Part shown: positions 35,428-44,133 of the stretch, piece after piece
How positions within the stretch are numbered: the stretch's first letter is position 1
How the letters are laid out: each line of letters starts with the position of its first letter
Source: Mucilaginibacter geliditolerans
GTDB taxonomy: Bacteria; Bacteroidota; Bacteroidia; Sphingobacteriales; Sphingobacteriaceae
Direction of reading: 5' to 3'
Length of the DNA stretch: 64,000 nucleotides
Assembly: GCF_014200495.1 (NCBI RefSeq)
Contig: NZ_JACHBY010000005.1
Span: 186,001 to 250,000 of the forward strand
Translations under genes and position numbers: made by a program
The notes under the pieces: model-generated
Seen by the model: only the letters and a program-made list of their open reading frames with translations
Databases searched by the model: none
Told to the model about the DNA's origin: nothing

Positions 35428-35862
35428 GGGGAGAGTAATTATTTCATCATGCTGAATTAAATTAAATAGGGGTTGAAAAAGTATGGTCAATTGCGCATGG
35501 GATTGCTGTTCGCCCAATGCGATTTACTGTATTAATCGATAAAAGATTAGTGACGATTTGTGTTATGCTCAACAACAACACATACAGCAGCATGGCTGTA
35601 AAGAGATTACACCTGTAGAGGCGTATAAAGTAGAACCAGAATGTAAAAATGCTTTCATTGCTTTTGTTTTACGACGCAAATATATAAAATTATTTTATAT
35701 TCTACTAAATATGTGGATTTAATAGAAATTATAATTAATTAGATGAAAATCAAGACATAATCGGCATTAGTTTGGCCGGGGATTATCACGAGGCGCCTTT
35801 AGCTTGTTTAGCTGATGCCTGATTATATAAGTAATATTCAGAATATATTCATTATTGCATTT

Positions 35863-35870
35863 TAGCTTTG
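35863..35870 (+). promoter_or_regulatory. Candidate -7 box (TAGCTTTG) of two-component system 2
   Basis: TAGCTTTG is an exact match to TAnnTTTG. It ends 13 bp before the TTG start of the response regulator, implying a very short leader. An ATTCAGAAT site ends 18 bp upstream of the box. Confidence 0.5.
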
Positions 35871-35883
35871 CAAAAAAAAATCG

Positions 35884-36564
35884 TTGAAGATCTTAATCAT
35901 TGAAGACGAGCAGAGCCTGCGGGAAAGTATTGAAGAATACTTTAAAGGGACAGGCAATATTTGCGAAACGGCCAGCGATTATTCAACGGCATTAGAGAAG
36001 ATCAATCTTTACCGGTACGATTGTATCTTATTAGATATTACCCTGCCCGGCGGTAATGGGATTAACCTGCTTAAAAATTTAAAAGAGAATAATCATAGTG
36101 ATGGCATCCTAATAATATCAGCCAGGAACTCACTCGACGACCGCTTGGAGGGTTTGGACCTCGGCGCTGATGACTATCTTGTTAAACCCTTTCATCTATC
36201 TGAATTAAGATCAAGGATTACAGCAATAACCCGCCGTAAAACCTTTAACGGCAATGGCAGCAATGTGCTTACAATTAATGAAATTAGTATTGATTTAACT
36301 GGAAAAGAGGTTAAAATAAAAAATCAGGATGTAAAACTTACCCCAAAAGAATATGCCCTTTTACTTTATTTTATTGCAAACAAAGGTAAGGTGGTTTCAA
36401 AAAATGCTATTGCAGAACACCTATGGGGCGATGGGGTTGATATAACTGACGATTTCAACTTTATTTACGCTCATATTAAGAACATACGTAAAAAATTAAT
36501 GGAAGCCGGCGGTAAGGATTATATACGGGCAGCTTATGGCATGGGCTATAAATTTACAGGTTAA
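35884..36564 (+). CDS. OmpR/PhoB-family response regulator of two-component system 2
   Basis: The receiver has IEDEQ, Asp51 in LLDITLPGGNG and LVKPFH; the winged-helix domain has LTPKEYALLLYF and AAYGMGYKF. It is nearly collinear with the regulator at 11247-11924 (226 versus 225 residues, shared stretches such as RLEGLDLGADDYLVKPFH). The start codon is TTG; no upstream in-frame ATG exists and alignment with the paralogue's ATG fixes the position. It overlaps the kinase start by one base (TAATG). It faces the same direction as the receptor/beta-helix/phosphoesterase module 2, which is its probable target. Confidence 0.94.
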   Translation: MKILIIEDEQSLRESIEEYFKGTGNICETASDYSTALEKINLYRYDCILLDITLPGGNGINLLKNLKENNHSDGILIISARNSLDDRLEGLDLGADDYLVKPFHLSELRSRITAITRRKTFNGNGSNVLTINEISIDLTGKEVKIKNQDVKLTPKEYALLLYFIANKGKVVSKNAIAEHLWGDGVDITDDFNFIYAHIKNIRKKLMEAGGKDYIRAAYGMGYKFTG

Positions 36565-37862
36565 TGAAGCTTTTAGCAAGATATAACCGTGTAACCCTGA
36601 TGACCACCGTAATCATCATGCTTTTAACTGGCATTGCTTATTACCAGGCCATTAGCTGGACATTTACCAGGCAAAAAGATAAAGATCTAACGGATGAGGA
36701 AACAGAGATTTATGAATATGTAAATCTTAATCATCGCCTGCCGGAGATTTTTGAAACCGAACACCAGCAAGTAAGCTTTACCAAAATAAATATAGGTCCG
36801 GTAAAGCGGGTGTTTGTTGATACAACTTATTTTAAAATATGGGGAAAGAATAATCCCAAAAGGCAACAATTTCATGCAATAGGAGGATATGAGCCTGCCA
36901 GAGGCCTTATAACATCGGTTATAATTGGACATCAATATTATAAGGCATCTATCATCCATTCAAAAGTAGAAACAGAGGATTTGATCCAGATTATCTTCTC
37001 AATCACAATAGGTGTTATCCTGCTCTTACTGATTATATTATTTGCAACCAACCGGTTCATCCTGAACCGGCTATGGAAGCCTTTCTATAATCTTATGCAA
37101 GAACTGGATCTGTTTAATATCACGGATAAAAATATAATCCCCAAAATTGATACCTCTATTGATGAATTTAAGCGGTTGAATAATTCAGTAGCTAATATGA
37201 GCAATAAGGCAAAGCGTGATTACCAAACGCTGAAAACCTTTACCGAAAATGCTGCGCATGAACTCAATACCCCAATTGCTATAATCAACTCAAAGCTGGA
37301 CCTGCTCATACAAACCGAAAATTTTAGCGAATGGCAGGGTAAATTGTTAACAGAATTGTATGGCGGCGTTTTACGTTTAAACAGGTTAAATCAATCCCTG
37401 CTATTATTAGTTAAAATTGAAAACCAGTTGATGGATGAACATCAACATATCAACTTACACGAACTGATTGAAGGAATGATCATTCAGTTTGATGACATAT
37501 ATAACGATAAAGGATTAAAGCTCACTTATAAGCTGGATAAAAAGGAAATTTTTGCAAGCCGGTATTTGATGGAGATTTTATTGAGCAATCTTATTATTAA
37601 CGCCATAAGGCATAATTATACCGGTGGTGAAATCATCATCAGCTTAACCGCTGAAAATTTTATCATACAAAATACGGGGAATGATGAGCCGTTGAACAAA
37701 GAAGAAATATTTATAAGGTTTCATAAATCATCCGGTTCAGAAGGCAGTGGTTTAGGTTTAACCATATCCCGGCAGATATGCGAAAATTTCAATTTTTTAT
37801 TGGATTACAGATTTCATTCGCCATATCACGCTTTTATAGTAACCTTCCCAAATCAGGTTTAG
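36564..37862 (+). CDS. Sensor histidine kinase of two-component system 2
   Basis: The architecture equals its paralogue at 9988-11250: TM1 at about 10-30, a periplasmic region to about 140, TM2 at about 142-162, the phosphoacceptor AHELNTP with His232, the N box LSNLIINAIRHN and the G box GSGLGL. The periplasmic region is about 12 residues longer than in system 1 (extra KNNPKRQQFHAIGG segment) and is the most divergent part. The two kinases may therefore respond to related but different signals. It is translationally coupled to its regulator. The signal is unknown. Confidence 0.93.
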   Translation: MKLLARYNRVTLMTTVIIMLLTGIAYYQAISWTFTRQKDKDLTDEETEIYEYVNLNHRLPEIFETEHQQVSFTKINIGPVKRVFVDTTYFKIWGKNNPKRQQFHAIGGYEPARGLITSVIIGHQYYKASIIHSKVETEDLIQIIFSITIGVILLLLIILFATNRFILNRLWKPFYNLMQELDLFNITDKNIIPKIDTSIDEFKRLNNSVANMSNKAKRDYQTLKTFTENAAHELNTPIAIINSKLDLLIQTENFSEWQGKLLTELYGGVLRLNRLNQSLLLLVKIENQLMDEHQHINLHELIEGMIIQFDDIYNDKGLKLTYKLDKKEIFASRYLMEILLSNLIINAIRHNYTGGEIIISLTAENFIIQNTGNDEPLNKEEIFIRFHKSSGSEGSGLGLTISRQICENFNFLLDYRFHSPYHAFIVTFPNQV

Positions 37863-38031
37863 CGCATTAAGCAAGTGTTAATTAATTACTATATAAAAAC
37901 CCCTCGTGCTGCCCATTCCTCCTTGATTGTTAAATGTCCGTTACCATATAATTAAGCGTTAAATTTCGACTGTCATATTCAATATTTATTCAGAATTGAC
38001 CCTGTGTTTTGCCGCTATATAAGCAAAACAT

Positions 38032-40752
38032 ATGATCAAAAAGCTCTACTTTTTTATACTTTTCGTACTGTTCACAACCACTGCCTGGGCTCAGAATGCT
38101 ACGCTAAAAGGCCATATTACGGATAAACAAACAGGCGAAGTTCTACCCGGAGCGGTAATACATTTTGATGATTACAAGAATGCCGTTTCGGCAAACGAAA
38201 AGGGTGAATATACCTTAGCCAATATTACTCCTGGCGAGTATAAGGTGAAAGTTAAATTTATTGGTTATTCAGAATTCGAGCAAAAGATCAAGATTGGCGC
38301 GGGTCAGATAATGATGCTGGATATTAAACTGGAATCAAAAACCAATGATCTTAAAACAGTAACCGTTTTCGGAAAGCTTGATAAGGAATCGGAAGCAGCC
38401 GGGCGCACATCAGAAAAAAATGCAGATAACATTACCAATGTGGTTACTGCTAAAGTTATGGAGCGCTCGCCGGATATTAATGCAGCTAATGTGCTGTCGA
38501 GGGTATCGGGTGTAACTATACAGCGTAACACCGGTGGTGATGAAGCATATGCCATTATCCGCGGGCTCGAACCGCGTTATAACAACACACTTATTAATGG
38601 TGTAAAGGTTACCAGCCCTGATGAAAAATCAAGATATGTATCGCTTGATATTGTGCCATCAGATATGCTGCAGCGGATTGAGGTAAGCAAATCATTGCTG
38701 CCTGAAATGGAAGGTGATGCTATTGGTGGTACGGTAAACCTCATTTTTAAGGATGCCCCTGATACCATGCTGTTGAAGGTCACCGCGCAGGTTGGTTACA
38801 GCCAGATCTTTTTCGACCGTAAGTTTTATACCTTCTCAAAACAGGATATTCAGCAGCAGAGTCCATCCGGGCGTAATGGGAGTAATTATGTAGCTCAGCC
38901 GGGTGATTTTAGTCGCTCAAACCTTGATTTTGAACCCAAAACAGCGCTGCCGTCAACCGTATTAGGATTAACCTATGGCAAACGTTTCCTGGACGGGAAA
39001 TTGGGTATCATGTTATCCGATAACTTTCAAAACCAGTATTATGGTTCTAATTCCCAATTTAACCCGGTAGTTCCAAACCCGCAAAATGACTTTAAGCCGG
39101 GTATAACTGATGTATCAAACCTTACCTATTCAAACCAGCAATTAAACAACGGCCTTTCATTTCATGTCGATTATAAGATTGATGATCATAACCAGATATT
39201 AGTAAACAATGTTTTATTGTATAGCTACCTGGCGCAGGCCCGCCTCAGTATTGATACCTCAATTGTTGGTGGTAATGGTGGGCGAGTGGGCCCGGGTACA
39301 GGGTCAGTTGTAAATGACGACCGGTCACTAACCCAAAAGGAGTTCCTCGAAAATCTTAAAGTAGAGGGTAAGCACATCCTTTCAAAACATTTTTTGTTTG
39401 ACTGGGCCGGTGTATTCTCTACATCAACCAAAAAAGTACCTGATGAGGCTGATATCTCCATCGACCATAAAATAAATGCTGACTTTACCAGCACCCCCTA
39501 TTATTTTGATGGCATAAGCCATACCTGGCAGCACAATAACGATAAGGACGAAAGCGGCCTGGCCAACCTTACGTACAGGGCCAGGGTTAAAGATATACCG
39601 GTAGAGATAAAGGTTGGTGGTTTATATCGCCATAAAGACAGATATAATGCCCAGGATCAATATAATTTAAAGCCTGATACTGATGCCAGTGGTAAAAAGC
39701 AGCAATTCACCGGCATTTATAACGCACAATGGACCGTATACAATGCAAAGGGCACAGCCGGTTACGATGTAAATGATTATACCGCTTTTGAAGATATAAC
39801 AGCAGGTTATGCGGAGTTTAAAGTTTCATTCCCTAAGCTGGATATATTTGGCGGTGTTAGGGAAGAGCATACCTCGCAGGGTTTTGACTATGTTACTTTT
39901 ATTCCAACACTGGAAAACGATGTAAGAAAGAGCTATACCGATATGCTGCCCAGCTTGCAGTTGAATTATAAATTAACTGATAAAAGTCAGCTTAGGGCCT
40001 CCTTTTTTGAATCTATTTCGCGGCCTAATTATTATGAGCTGGTGCCTTATACCATTCAAGGTGTAAGCGGTATTAATGAAATGGGTAACCCGGCCCTAAA
40101 ACATGCCACAGCAGACAACTTTGACCTTAGGTATGAGCTTTATCCAAAGGATGATGAGCAGATATTTGTAAGTGCCTTTTACAAAAAATTGTACAATCCT
40201 ATTGAGCTGGCGTTAACAGGTTTTGGCAGCGGCGATATTACCTACACCCCCGAAAATGTTGCCCCACAGGCTACTATTGAGGGTATCGAGTTGGTTTACA
40301 CCAAGTACTTCGGGCATTTTGGGGTGTCGGCTAATTATGCCTACATCTACTCAAATGTAAAATCATTAAAAGTAGTTCCCGATTCTGTAGGACCCAATAA
40401 TACTACAGTAACCAAATTACAGAGCAGGCCACTACAGGGGCAAACCAATAATTCATTAAATGCATCACTAATGTACCGCGATAAGCGCCATGGTATATAT
40501 GTGCAGTTAGCGTATCAGTACCTGGGCAAAACGCTTTCGCAGGTTTATGCTAACTACGGGTACGATTATTACACACAGCCTCAGTCATTCCTGGCGTTGT
40601 CGGGCGAAAAAGCATTGGACAGGCACTTCACCATATTCGGAAAATTCAATAATCTTTTAAACACACCAACAACTATAAAGATCAACGATATAACGGTGGG
40701 TCAGAATATTTATAAGGCTAACTACAACATCGGCTTACGATACACACACTAA
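38032..40752 (+). CDS. TonB-dependent receptor (module 2)
   Basis: A signal peptide (1-21, ending AWAQ) is followed by a carboxypeptidase-like domain (about 25-107), a plug (NVLSRVSGVTIQR, AIIRGLEPRYNNTLINGVKVTSP, EMEGDAIGGTVNLIF) and a barrel to residue 906. It is a paralogue of the receptor at 18527-21409, with the same plug motifs in the same order and similar barrel segments (SQIFFDR). It starts 169 bp after the kinase gene and 21 bp before a beta-helix lipoprotein. An ATTCAGAATT site lies 35 bp before the start codon. The substrate is unknown but probably related to the nearby phosphatase. Confidence 0.91.
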   Translation: MIKKLYFFILFVLFTTTAWAQNATLKGHITDKQTGEVLPGAVIHFDDYKNAVSANEKGEYTLANITPGEYKVKVKFIGYSEFEQKIKIGAGQIMMLDIKLESKTNDLKTVTVFGKLDKESEAAGRTSEKNADNITNVVTAKVMERSPDINAANVLSRVSGVTIQRNTGGDEAYAIIRGLEPRYNNTLINGVKVTSPDEKSRYVSLDIVPSDMLQRIEVSKSLLPEMEGDAIGGTVNLIFKDAPDTMLLKVTAQVGYSQIFFDRKFYTFSKQDIQQQSPSGRNGSNYVAQPGDFSRSNLDFEPKTALPSTVLGLTYGKRFLDGKLGIMLSDNFQNQYYGSNSQFNPVVPNPQNDFKPGITDVSNLTYSNQQLNNGLSFHVDYKIDDHNQILVNNVLLYSYLAQARLSIDTSIVGGNGGRVGPGTGSVVNDDRSLTQKEFLENLKVEGKHILSKHFLFDWAGVFSTSTKKVPDEADISIDHKINADFTSTPYYFDGISHTWQHNNDKDESGLANLTYRARVKDIPVEIKVGGLYRHKDRYNAQDQYNLKPDTDASGKKQQFTGIYNAQWTVYNAKGTAGYDVNDYTAFEDITAGYAEFKVSFPKLDIFGGVREEHTSQGFDYVTFIPTLENDVRKSYTDMLPSLQLNYKLTDKSQLRASFFESISRPNYYELVPYTIQGVSGINEMGNPALKHATADNFDLRYELYPKDDEQIFVSAFYKKLYNPIELALTGFGSGDITYTPENVAPQATIEGIELVYTKYFGHFGVSANYAYIYSNVKSLKVVPDSVGPNNTTVTKLQSRPLQGQTNNSLNASLMYRDKRHGIYVQLAYQYLGKTLSQVYANYGYDYYTQPQSFLALSGEKALDRHFTIFGKFNNLLNTPTTIKINDITVGQNIYKANYNIGLRYTH

Positions 40753-40773
40753 AACAATTTTAATTAAATTAAC

Positions 40774-41967
40774 ATGAAAAACAGATTTTCCTTATTAGTA
40801 ACCGGCCTGGCCTTTGTGGCGGCTTTGGCCTCATGCTCTAAAAATGAGAGCACAAAAAACGTTACCCCGGTTTTACCGCCTTCGCATCCTATTACGGCAG
40901 GTAATATCAGCGGTTTTGTAAAAGGTACCTTGCTGGCTGGCAGCACATATACTGTTACCGCAGATCTTACCGTAAAAAAAGGCGATACGCTGGCAGCACA
41001 ACCAGGTGCAATAGTTGTAGTTAAAGGCGACTCACAGATCACTGTTGACGGTGTTTTGCAGGTGCTGGGTACACAAACAAAACCGGTATATTTTAATTCC
41101 GATGTACAAACACCGGGCTCATGGGGCGGCTTAGCCTGCGATAGCGCACAAGCGGTAACTATTAAATGGGCTCATATTGATAATGCAGGTGGCCCTGATC
41201 CAACCGGTAGCCCAAGAAAAACAGTATCTGTAGTATCACAGATTGCTGTTGATATAGAGGATTCATGGATCACGAACGGACAGGACGATGAGATTAGCAT
41301 CAGGGGTACTGCCAAAATCACCATTCTGCGCAATACTATTGTTTCATCCGGAAGCACAGATGGAGAAGCAATTAATATAAAAGATGGTGCAACTGGTGAT
41401 GTAGCGTATAATGTTGTATTTAGCCAGGCCGGTACAGGCGTTAAACTGGAAACAAATGCTACGGTACCTTTTCCGCAAACTATTGTAAATGTTTACAACA
41501 ACACACTCGTATCCAACGGATGGAGAAGAGGTGCAGCTGAACCCGGCAGAGGTGTATCTATTGGAGTAAATGCCATTGGTCACGTGTATAACAACATTAT
41601 GGTAAATGATTACCAGGGTTTTGAATTGTTTACGGATGGTGATGCCAAAAATACTACTTATGGTAATAACCTTTTCTTTGCTACTGCAACTACATTTGTT
41701 GATAAAACAGTTACGCCAACAGTTACTGTTAACCTGGCTGCTAATTTTTACCCAAGCGATGGTTTAGGTAAAGCACAGGGAACTGACCTGATCAGCGTTG
41801 ACCCGTTGTTCACATCATTCAATGGCTCATTTGTGTTGCCTAACGGCGCTGCAAATCCTAATGATTTTCACCTTAAAACAGGCTCGCCTGCAATTGGCAA
41901 AGGTAATACAACTTACAATGCTGATTTAGGTGCTTACACATCTGACGGTAAAGGAAACAAACACTAA
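40774..41967 (+). CDS. Right-handed beta-helix lipoprotein (module 2)
   Basis: A lipobox (ALASC) marks it as a lipoprotein. The body is a parallel beta-helix of short coils (AVDIEDSWITNGQDDEISI, KITILRNTIVSSGSTDGEAIN, GHVYNNIMVNDYQGFEL). It ends DFHLKTGSPAIGKGN, like its homologue at 17027-18469; the two share TLLAGSTYTVTADLTV/TFLANQTYTIGGDITI-type N-terminal coils. It is tightly linked to its receptor. I infer a surface-exposed ligand-binding or ligand-processing role analogous to SusD; no lyase catalytic triad was identified. A terminator hairpin follows. Confidence 0.8.
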   Translation: MKNRFSLLVTGLAFVAALASCSKNESTKNVTPVLPPSHPITAGNISGFVKGTLLAGSTYTVTADLTVKKGDTLAAQPGAIVVVKGDSQITVDGVLQVLGTQTKPVYFNSDVQTPGSWGGLACDSAQAVTIKWAHIDNAGGPDPTGSPRKTVSVVSQIAVDIEDSWITNGQDDEISIRGTAKITILRNTIVSSGSTDGEAINIKDGATGDVAYNVVFSQAGTGVKLETNATVPFPQTIVNVYNNTLVSNGWRRGAAEPGRGVSIGVNAIGHVYNNIMVNDYQGFELFTDGDAKNTTYGNNLFFATATTFVDKTVTPTVTVNLAANFYPSDGLGKAQGTDLISVDPLFTSFNGSFVLPNGAANPNDFHLKTGSPAIGKGNTTYNADLGAYTSDGKGNKH

Positions 41968-41989
41968 TTATAAACTTATTTAAATTTTC

Positions 41990-42021
41990 ACCGAAGTATT
42001 TGCCCCAGCAAATGCTTCGGT
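41990..42021 (+). terminator. Hairpin after the module 2 beta-helix gene
   Basis: A 14-bp stem (ACCGAAGTATTTGC with one G-T pair) and a CCCA loop separates the beta-helix gene from the YncE-like gene, in the same relative place as the hairpin in module 1. There is only a weak T tract (TATTTAT). Confidence 0.65.
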
Positions 42022-42036
42022 ATTTATACTATTTAC

Positions 42037-43038
42037 ATGAAAAGGATCTTATTATTTTTTTGCTGCTCTACTGCATTATTTTTAAACACATTAACATCAT
42101 CGGCACAAAGCTATATGCTTGATAAAACAATCGCGCTACCGGGTAACGGCGGTTATGATTACGTTTTTATTGACCAGGTAAACCATCGCTTATATGCATC
42201 ACACGGTACGGCTGTAAACGTGGTTGACCTGCAAACAGAAAAAGTTATAGGCACCATAAGCGGCATGAAAGGCGTACACGGCATAGCTGTAGCCAATGAC
42301 TTGAACAGGGGCTTTATAACTGATGGCAAGGCAAATGCTGTTGTGGCCTTTGATATCAATACCCTTAAAATTATTAAAACCATCCCCTTAACAGGCAATG
42401 GCCCCGATGGCATTATTTATGACCCGTCATCAAAAAAAATATTTGCTTTTGAGGGCGATAGTAACAGCGCCGCAGTGATTGACCCTAAAGAATTAAAACA
42501 AACAGGCTCAGTAGCTTTAGGCGGAGGCCCTGAGTTTGCTGTGGCGGATGGCAAGGGCTTAATTTATAATAATCTGGAAGATAAAAACAGCCTGAATGTT
42601 ATTGATACCAAAACTCTTAAAGTGATCCATAATTATCCGCTTGAGCCTTGTGGCGGCCCTACAGGTATAGCTATGGATAAGGATAACCAGCGCTTATTTA
42701 CCGTATGCCGCAAAAATACCGGCATGAGCGTAATAGACGCGCAAACCGGCAAAGTGATACAAACATTACCTATTGGCGCCGGTGTTGATGCAGTGGTTTA
42801 TAATGCCGCCGCCAAACTGATTATCGCATCAAATGGTGATGGAACGGCTACTGTATTCAAGCAGAAATCAGCTGATAGCTATGAGCTGGTACAAACGTTA
42901 AAAACGCAGTATCGTGCCAAAACAATGGCTTTAGATACTACCACGCATAAGTTATATTTGCCTGTGGCCGATTATCAGCCAGGAACAAAAACCCAAATAG
43001 CCGACACATTTAAGTTGTTGGTGTTCACTTTAAAATAA
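42037..43038 (+). CDS. Secreted YncE/YVTN-family beta-propeller protein
   Basis: A signal peptide (about 1-24, ending SSAQS) is followed by about seven repeats of the YncE/YVTN propeller type: LYASHGTAVNVVDLQTEKVIGTI, AVVAFDINTLKIIKTI, SLNVIDTKTLKVIHNY, MSVIDAQTGKVIQTL. Each repeat is roughly 40 residues with a D-x-x-T turn. Such propellers act as binding scaffolds or, rarely, enzymes. It lies 5 bp before the acid-phosphatase-like gene and may bind the phosphatase or its ligand. Function not assigned. Confidence 0.85.
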   Translation: MKRILLFFCCSTALFLNTLTSSAQSYMLDKTIALPGNGGYDYVFIDQVNHRLYASHGTAVNVVDLQTEKVIGTISGMKGVHGIAVANDLNRGFITDGKANAVVAFDINTLKIIKTIPLTGNGPDGIIYDPSSKKIFAFEGDSNSAAVIDPKELKQTGSVALGGGPEFAVADGKGLIYNNLEDKNSLNVIDTKTLKVIHNYPLEPCGGPTGIAMDKDNQRLFTVCRKNTGMSVIDAQTGKVIQTLPIGAGVDAVVYNAAAKLIIASNGDGTATVFKQKSADSYELVQTLKTQYRAKTMALDTTTHKLYLPVADYQPGTKTQIADTFKLLVFTLK

Positions 43039-43043
43039 TTAAT

Positions 43044-44057
43044 ATGGAACGCAGAGATTTCGTAAAGAATACAGCCCTGGCAGCACTTGGAGCGTCTTTA
43101 ATCGGAGGTCCGCTGGGTGCCTTGGCTGAAGCTAAAATAACCCATTTAGAAAGCGAAGACCTCTCGCCTTCGGCATTGAAGGATGATTACGCGTTGCACT
43201 TTATGGCTTTGGGCGACTGGGGCCGCAATGGCGAATATGACCAAACGCAGGTTGCCACGCAAATGGGATTGTGGGGTGCATCACACCCTAACAACTTTGT
43301 TATTTCTGTTGGCGATAACTTTTATCCGAAAGGGGTTATTAGCGAGGAAGATCCCTTATGGCATTATTCTTTTGAAAACATATATACCGCGCATTCCCTG
43401 CAATGCGATTGGTACCCGGTTTTGGGTAATCACGACTGGCATTCGGATGTAGATGCACAGATCCGTTACAGCAAAATAAGCCGCCGTTGGGATATGCCTG
43501 CGCGTTATTACTCAAAAGAAGTTAGTTTAAATAAGGATGCTGATAAGGAAATAAAAACTCCGGGAGCACCTAAAAGCAAGGATAAGGTACTTTTTGTAAT
43601 GATGGATACTGATCCGTTTTTGCATGAGGATAAGGCTGATTACGTTGAAAAACAAATCGCCTGGTTAAAAGATACATTGGCAAATGCGTCAGCAGATGTT
43701 AAGTGGAAGATAGTTATTGGCCATCACCCATGCTATACCGTTGGCCCGCGTATTAATAATTATGATACGATAACGATGAGGAAAACCTTGCCGCAGATAT
43801 TTGCAGATAACAAGGTGGATGTTTATTTATCAGGCCATGAGCATTCATTGCAGCACCTTAAACCAGAGGGTTTTTGCCACCAGTTTATTTCGGGAGCAGG
43901 GTCAGAGTTAACGCCGGTAACTACCGGTATCCCTTACAGCCGCTTTGAGGCTTCGGATCATGGCTTTATGTATTTTTCTGCAGATGCAAACAGGCTGAAT
44001 GTTAAAGCTATAAACTATAGCGGAACCGTTTTATACGAAACTACCTTAACGAAATAA
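43044..44057 (+). CDS. Tat-exported purple-acid-phosphatase-like metallophosphoesterase
   Basis: The N-terminus MERRDFVKNTALAALGASL is a twin-arginine signal, so the enzyme is exported folded, consistent with cytoplasmic metal loading. Catalytic motifs in order are LGDWGRNG, VGDNFYPKG, LGNHDWH, IGHHPCY and SGHEHSLQHL, the complete metallophosphatase set seen in ACP5/tartrate-resistant acid phosphatases. It should release phosphate from phosphomonoesters in the periplasm. It is the last gene of module 2, followed by a bidirectional terminator. Its counterpart in module 1 uses a Sec signal and is a different branch of the superfamily. Confidence 0.9.
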   Translation: MERRDFVKNTALAALGASLIGGPLGALAEAKITHLESEDLSPSALKDDYALHFMALGDWGRNGEYDQTQVATQMGLWGASHPNNFVISVGDNFYPKGVISEEDPLWHYSFENIYTAHSLQCDWYPVLGNHDWHSDVDAQIRYSKISRRWDMPARYYSKEVSLNKDADKEIKTPGAPKSKDKVLFVMMDTDPFLHEDKADYVEKQIAWLKDTLANASADVKWKIVIGHHPCYTVGPRINNYDTITMRKTLPQIFADNKVDVYLSGHEHSLQHLKPEGFCHQFISGAGSELTPVTTGIPYSRFEASDHGFMYFSADANRLNVKAINYSGTVLYETTLTK

Positions 44058-44088
44058 CAATAAAGCCGCGCAAGCGGCTTTATTGTTA
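44055..44088. terminator. Bidirectional terminator between convergent genes
   Basis: A perfect 15-bp stem (TAACAATAAAGCCGC and complement, loop GCAA) overlaps the stop codon of the acid phosphatase gene and lies 46 bp from the end of the convergent hydrolase. A-rich and T-rich flanks allow use on both strands. Confidence 0.85.
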
Positions 44089-44133
44089 TAAAACCGTTTA
44101 TGATTGAACTGTTGACTATAACGTTCACTATGA

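Larger units (their letters stand above)
35297..35883. other. Divergent intergenic region between SusC and two-component system 2
   Basis: No convincing gene is present in this 587-bp stretch. It should contain the SusC promoter (minus) and the promoter of the response regulator (plus). It holds a hairpin with a T tract at 35392-35427, an ATTCAGAAT site at 35836-35844 and a TAGCTTTG box at 35863-35870. The rest is AT-rich with no further repeat noticed. Confidence 0.5.

Noticed and set aside
35251..35517. Open frame of 88 codons on the minus strand upstream of SusC
   Set aside because: It overlaps the SusC start in another frame, has no recognisable domain and lies in a promoter region; more likely chance.
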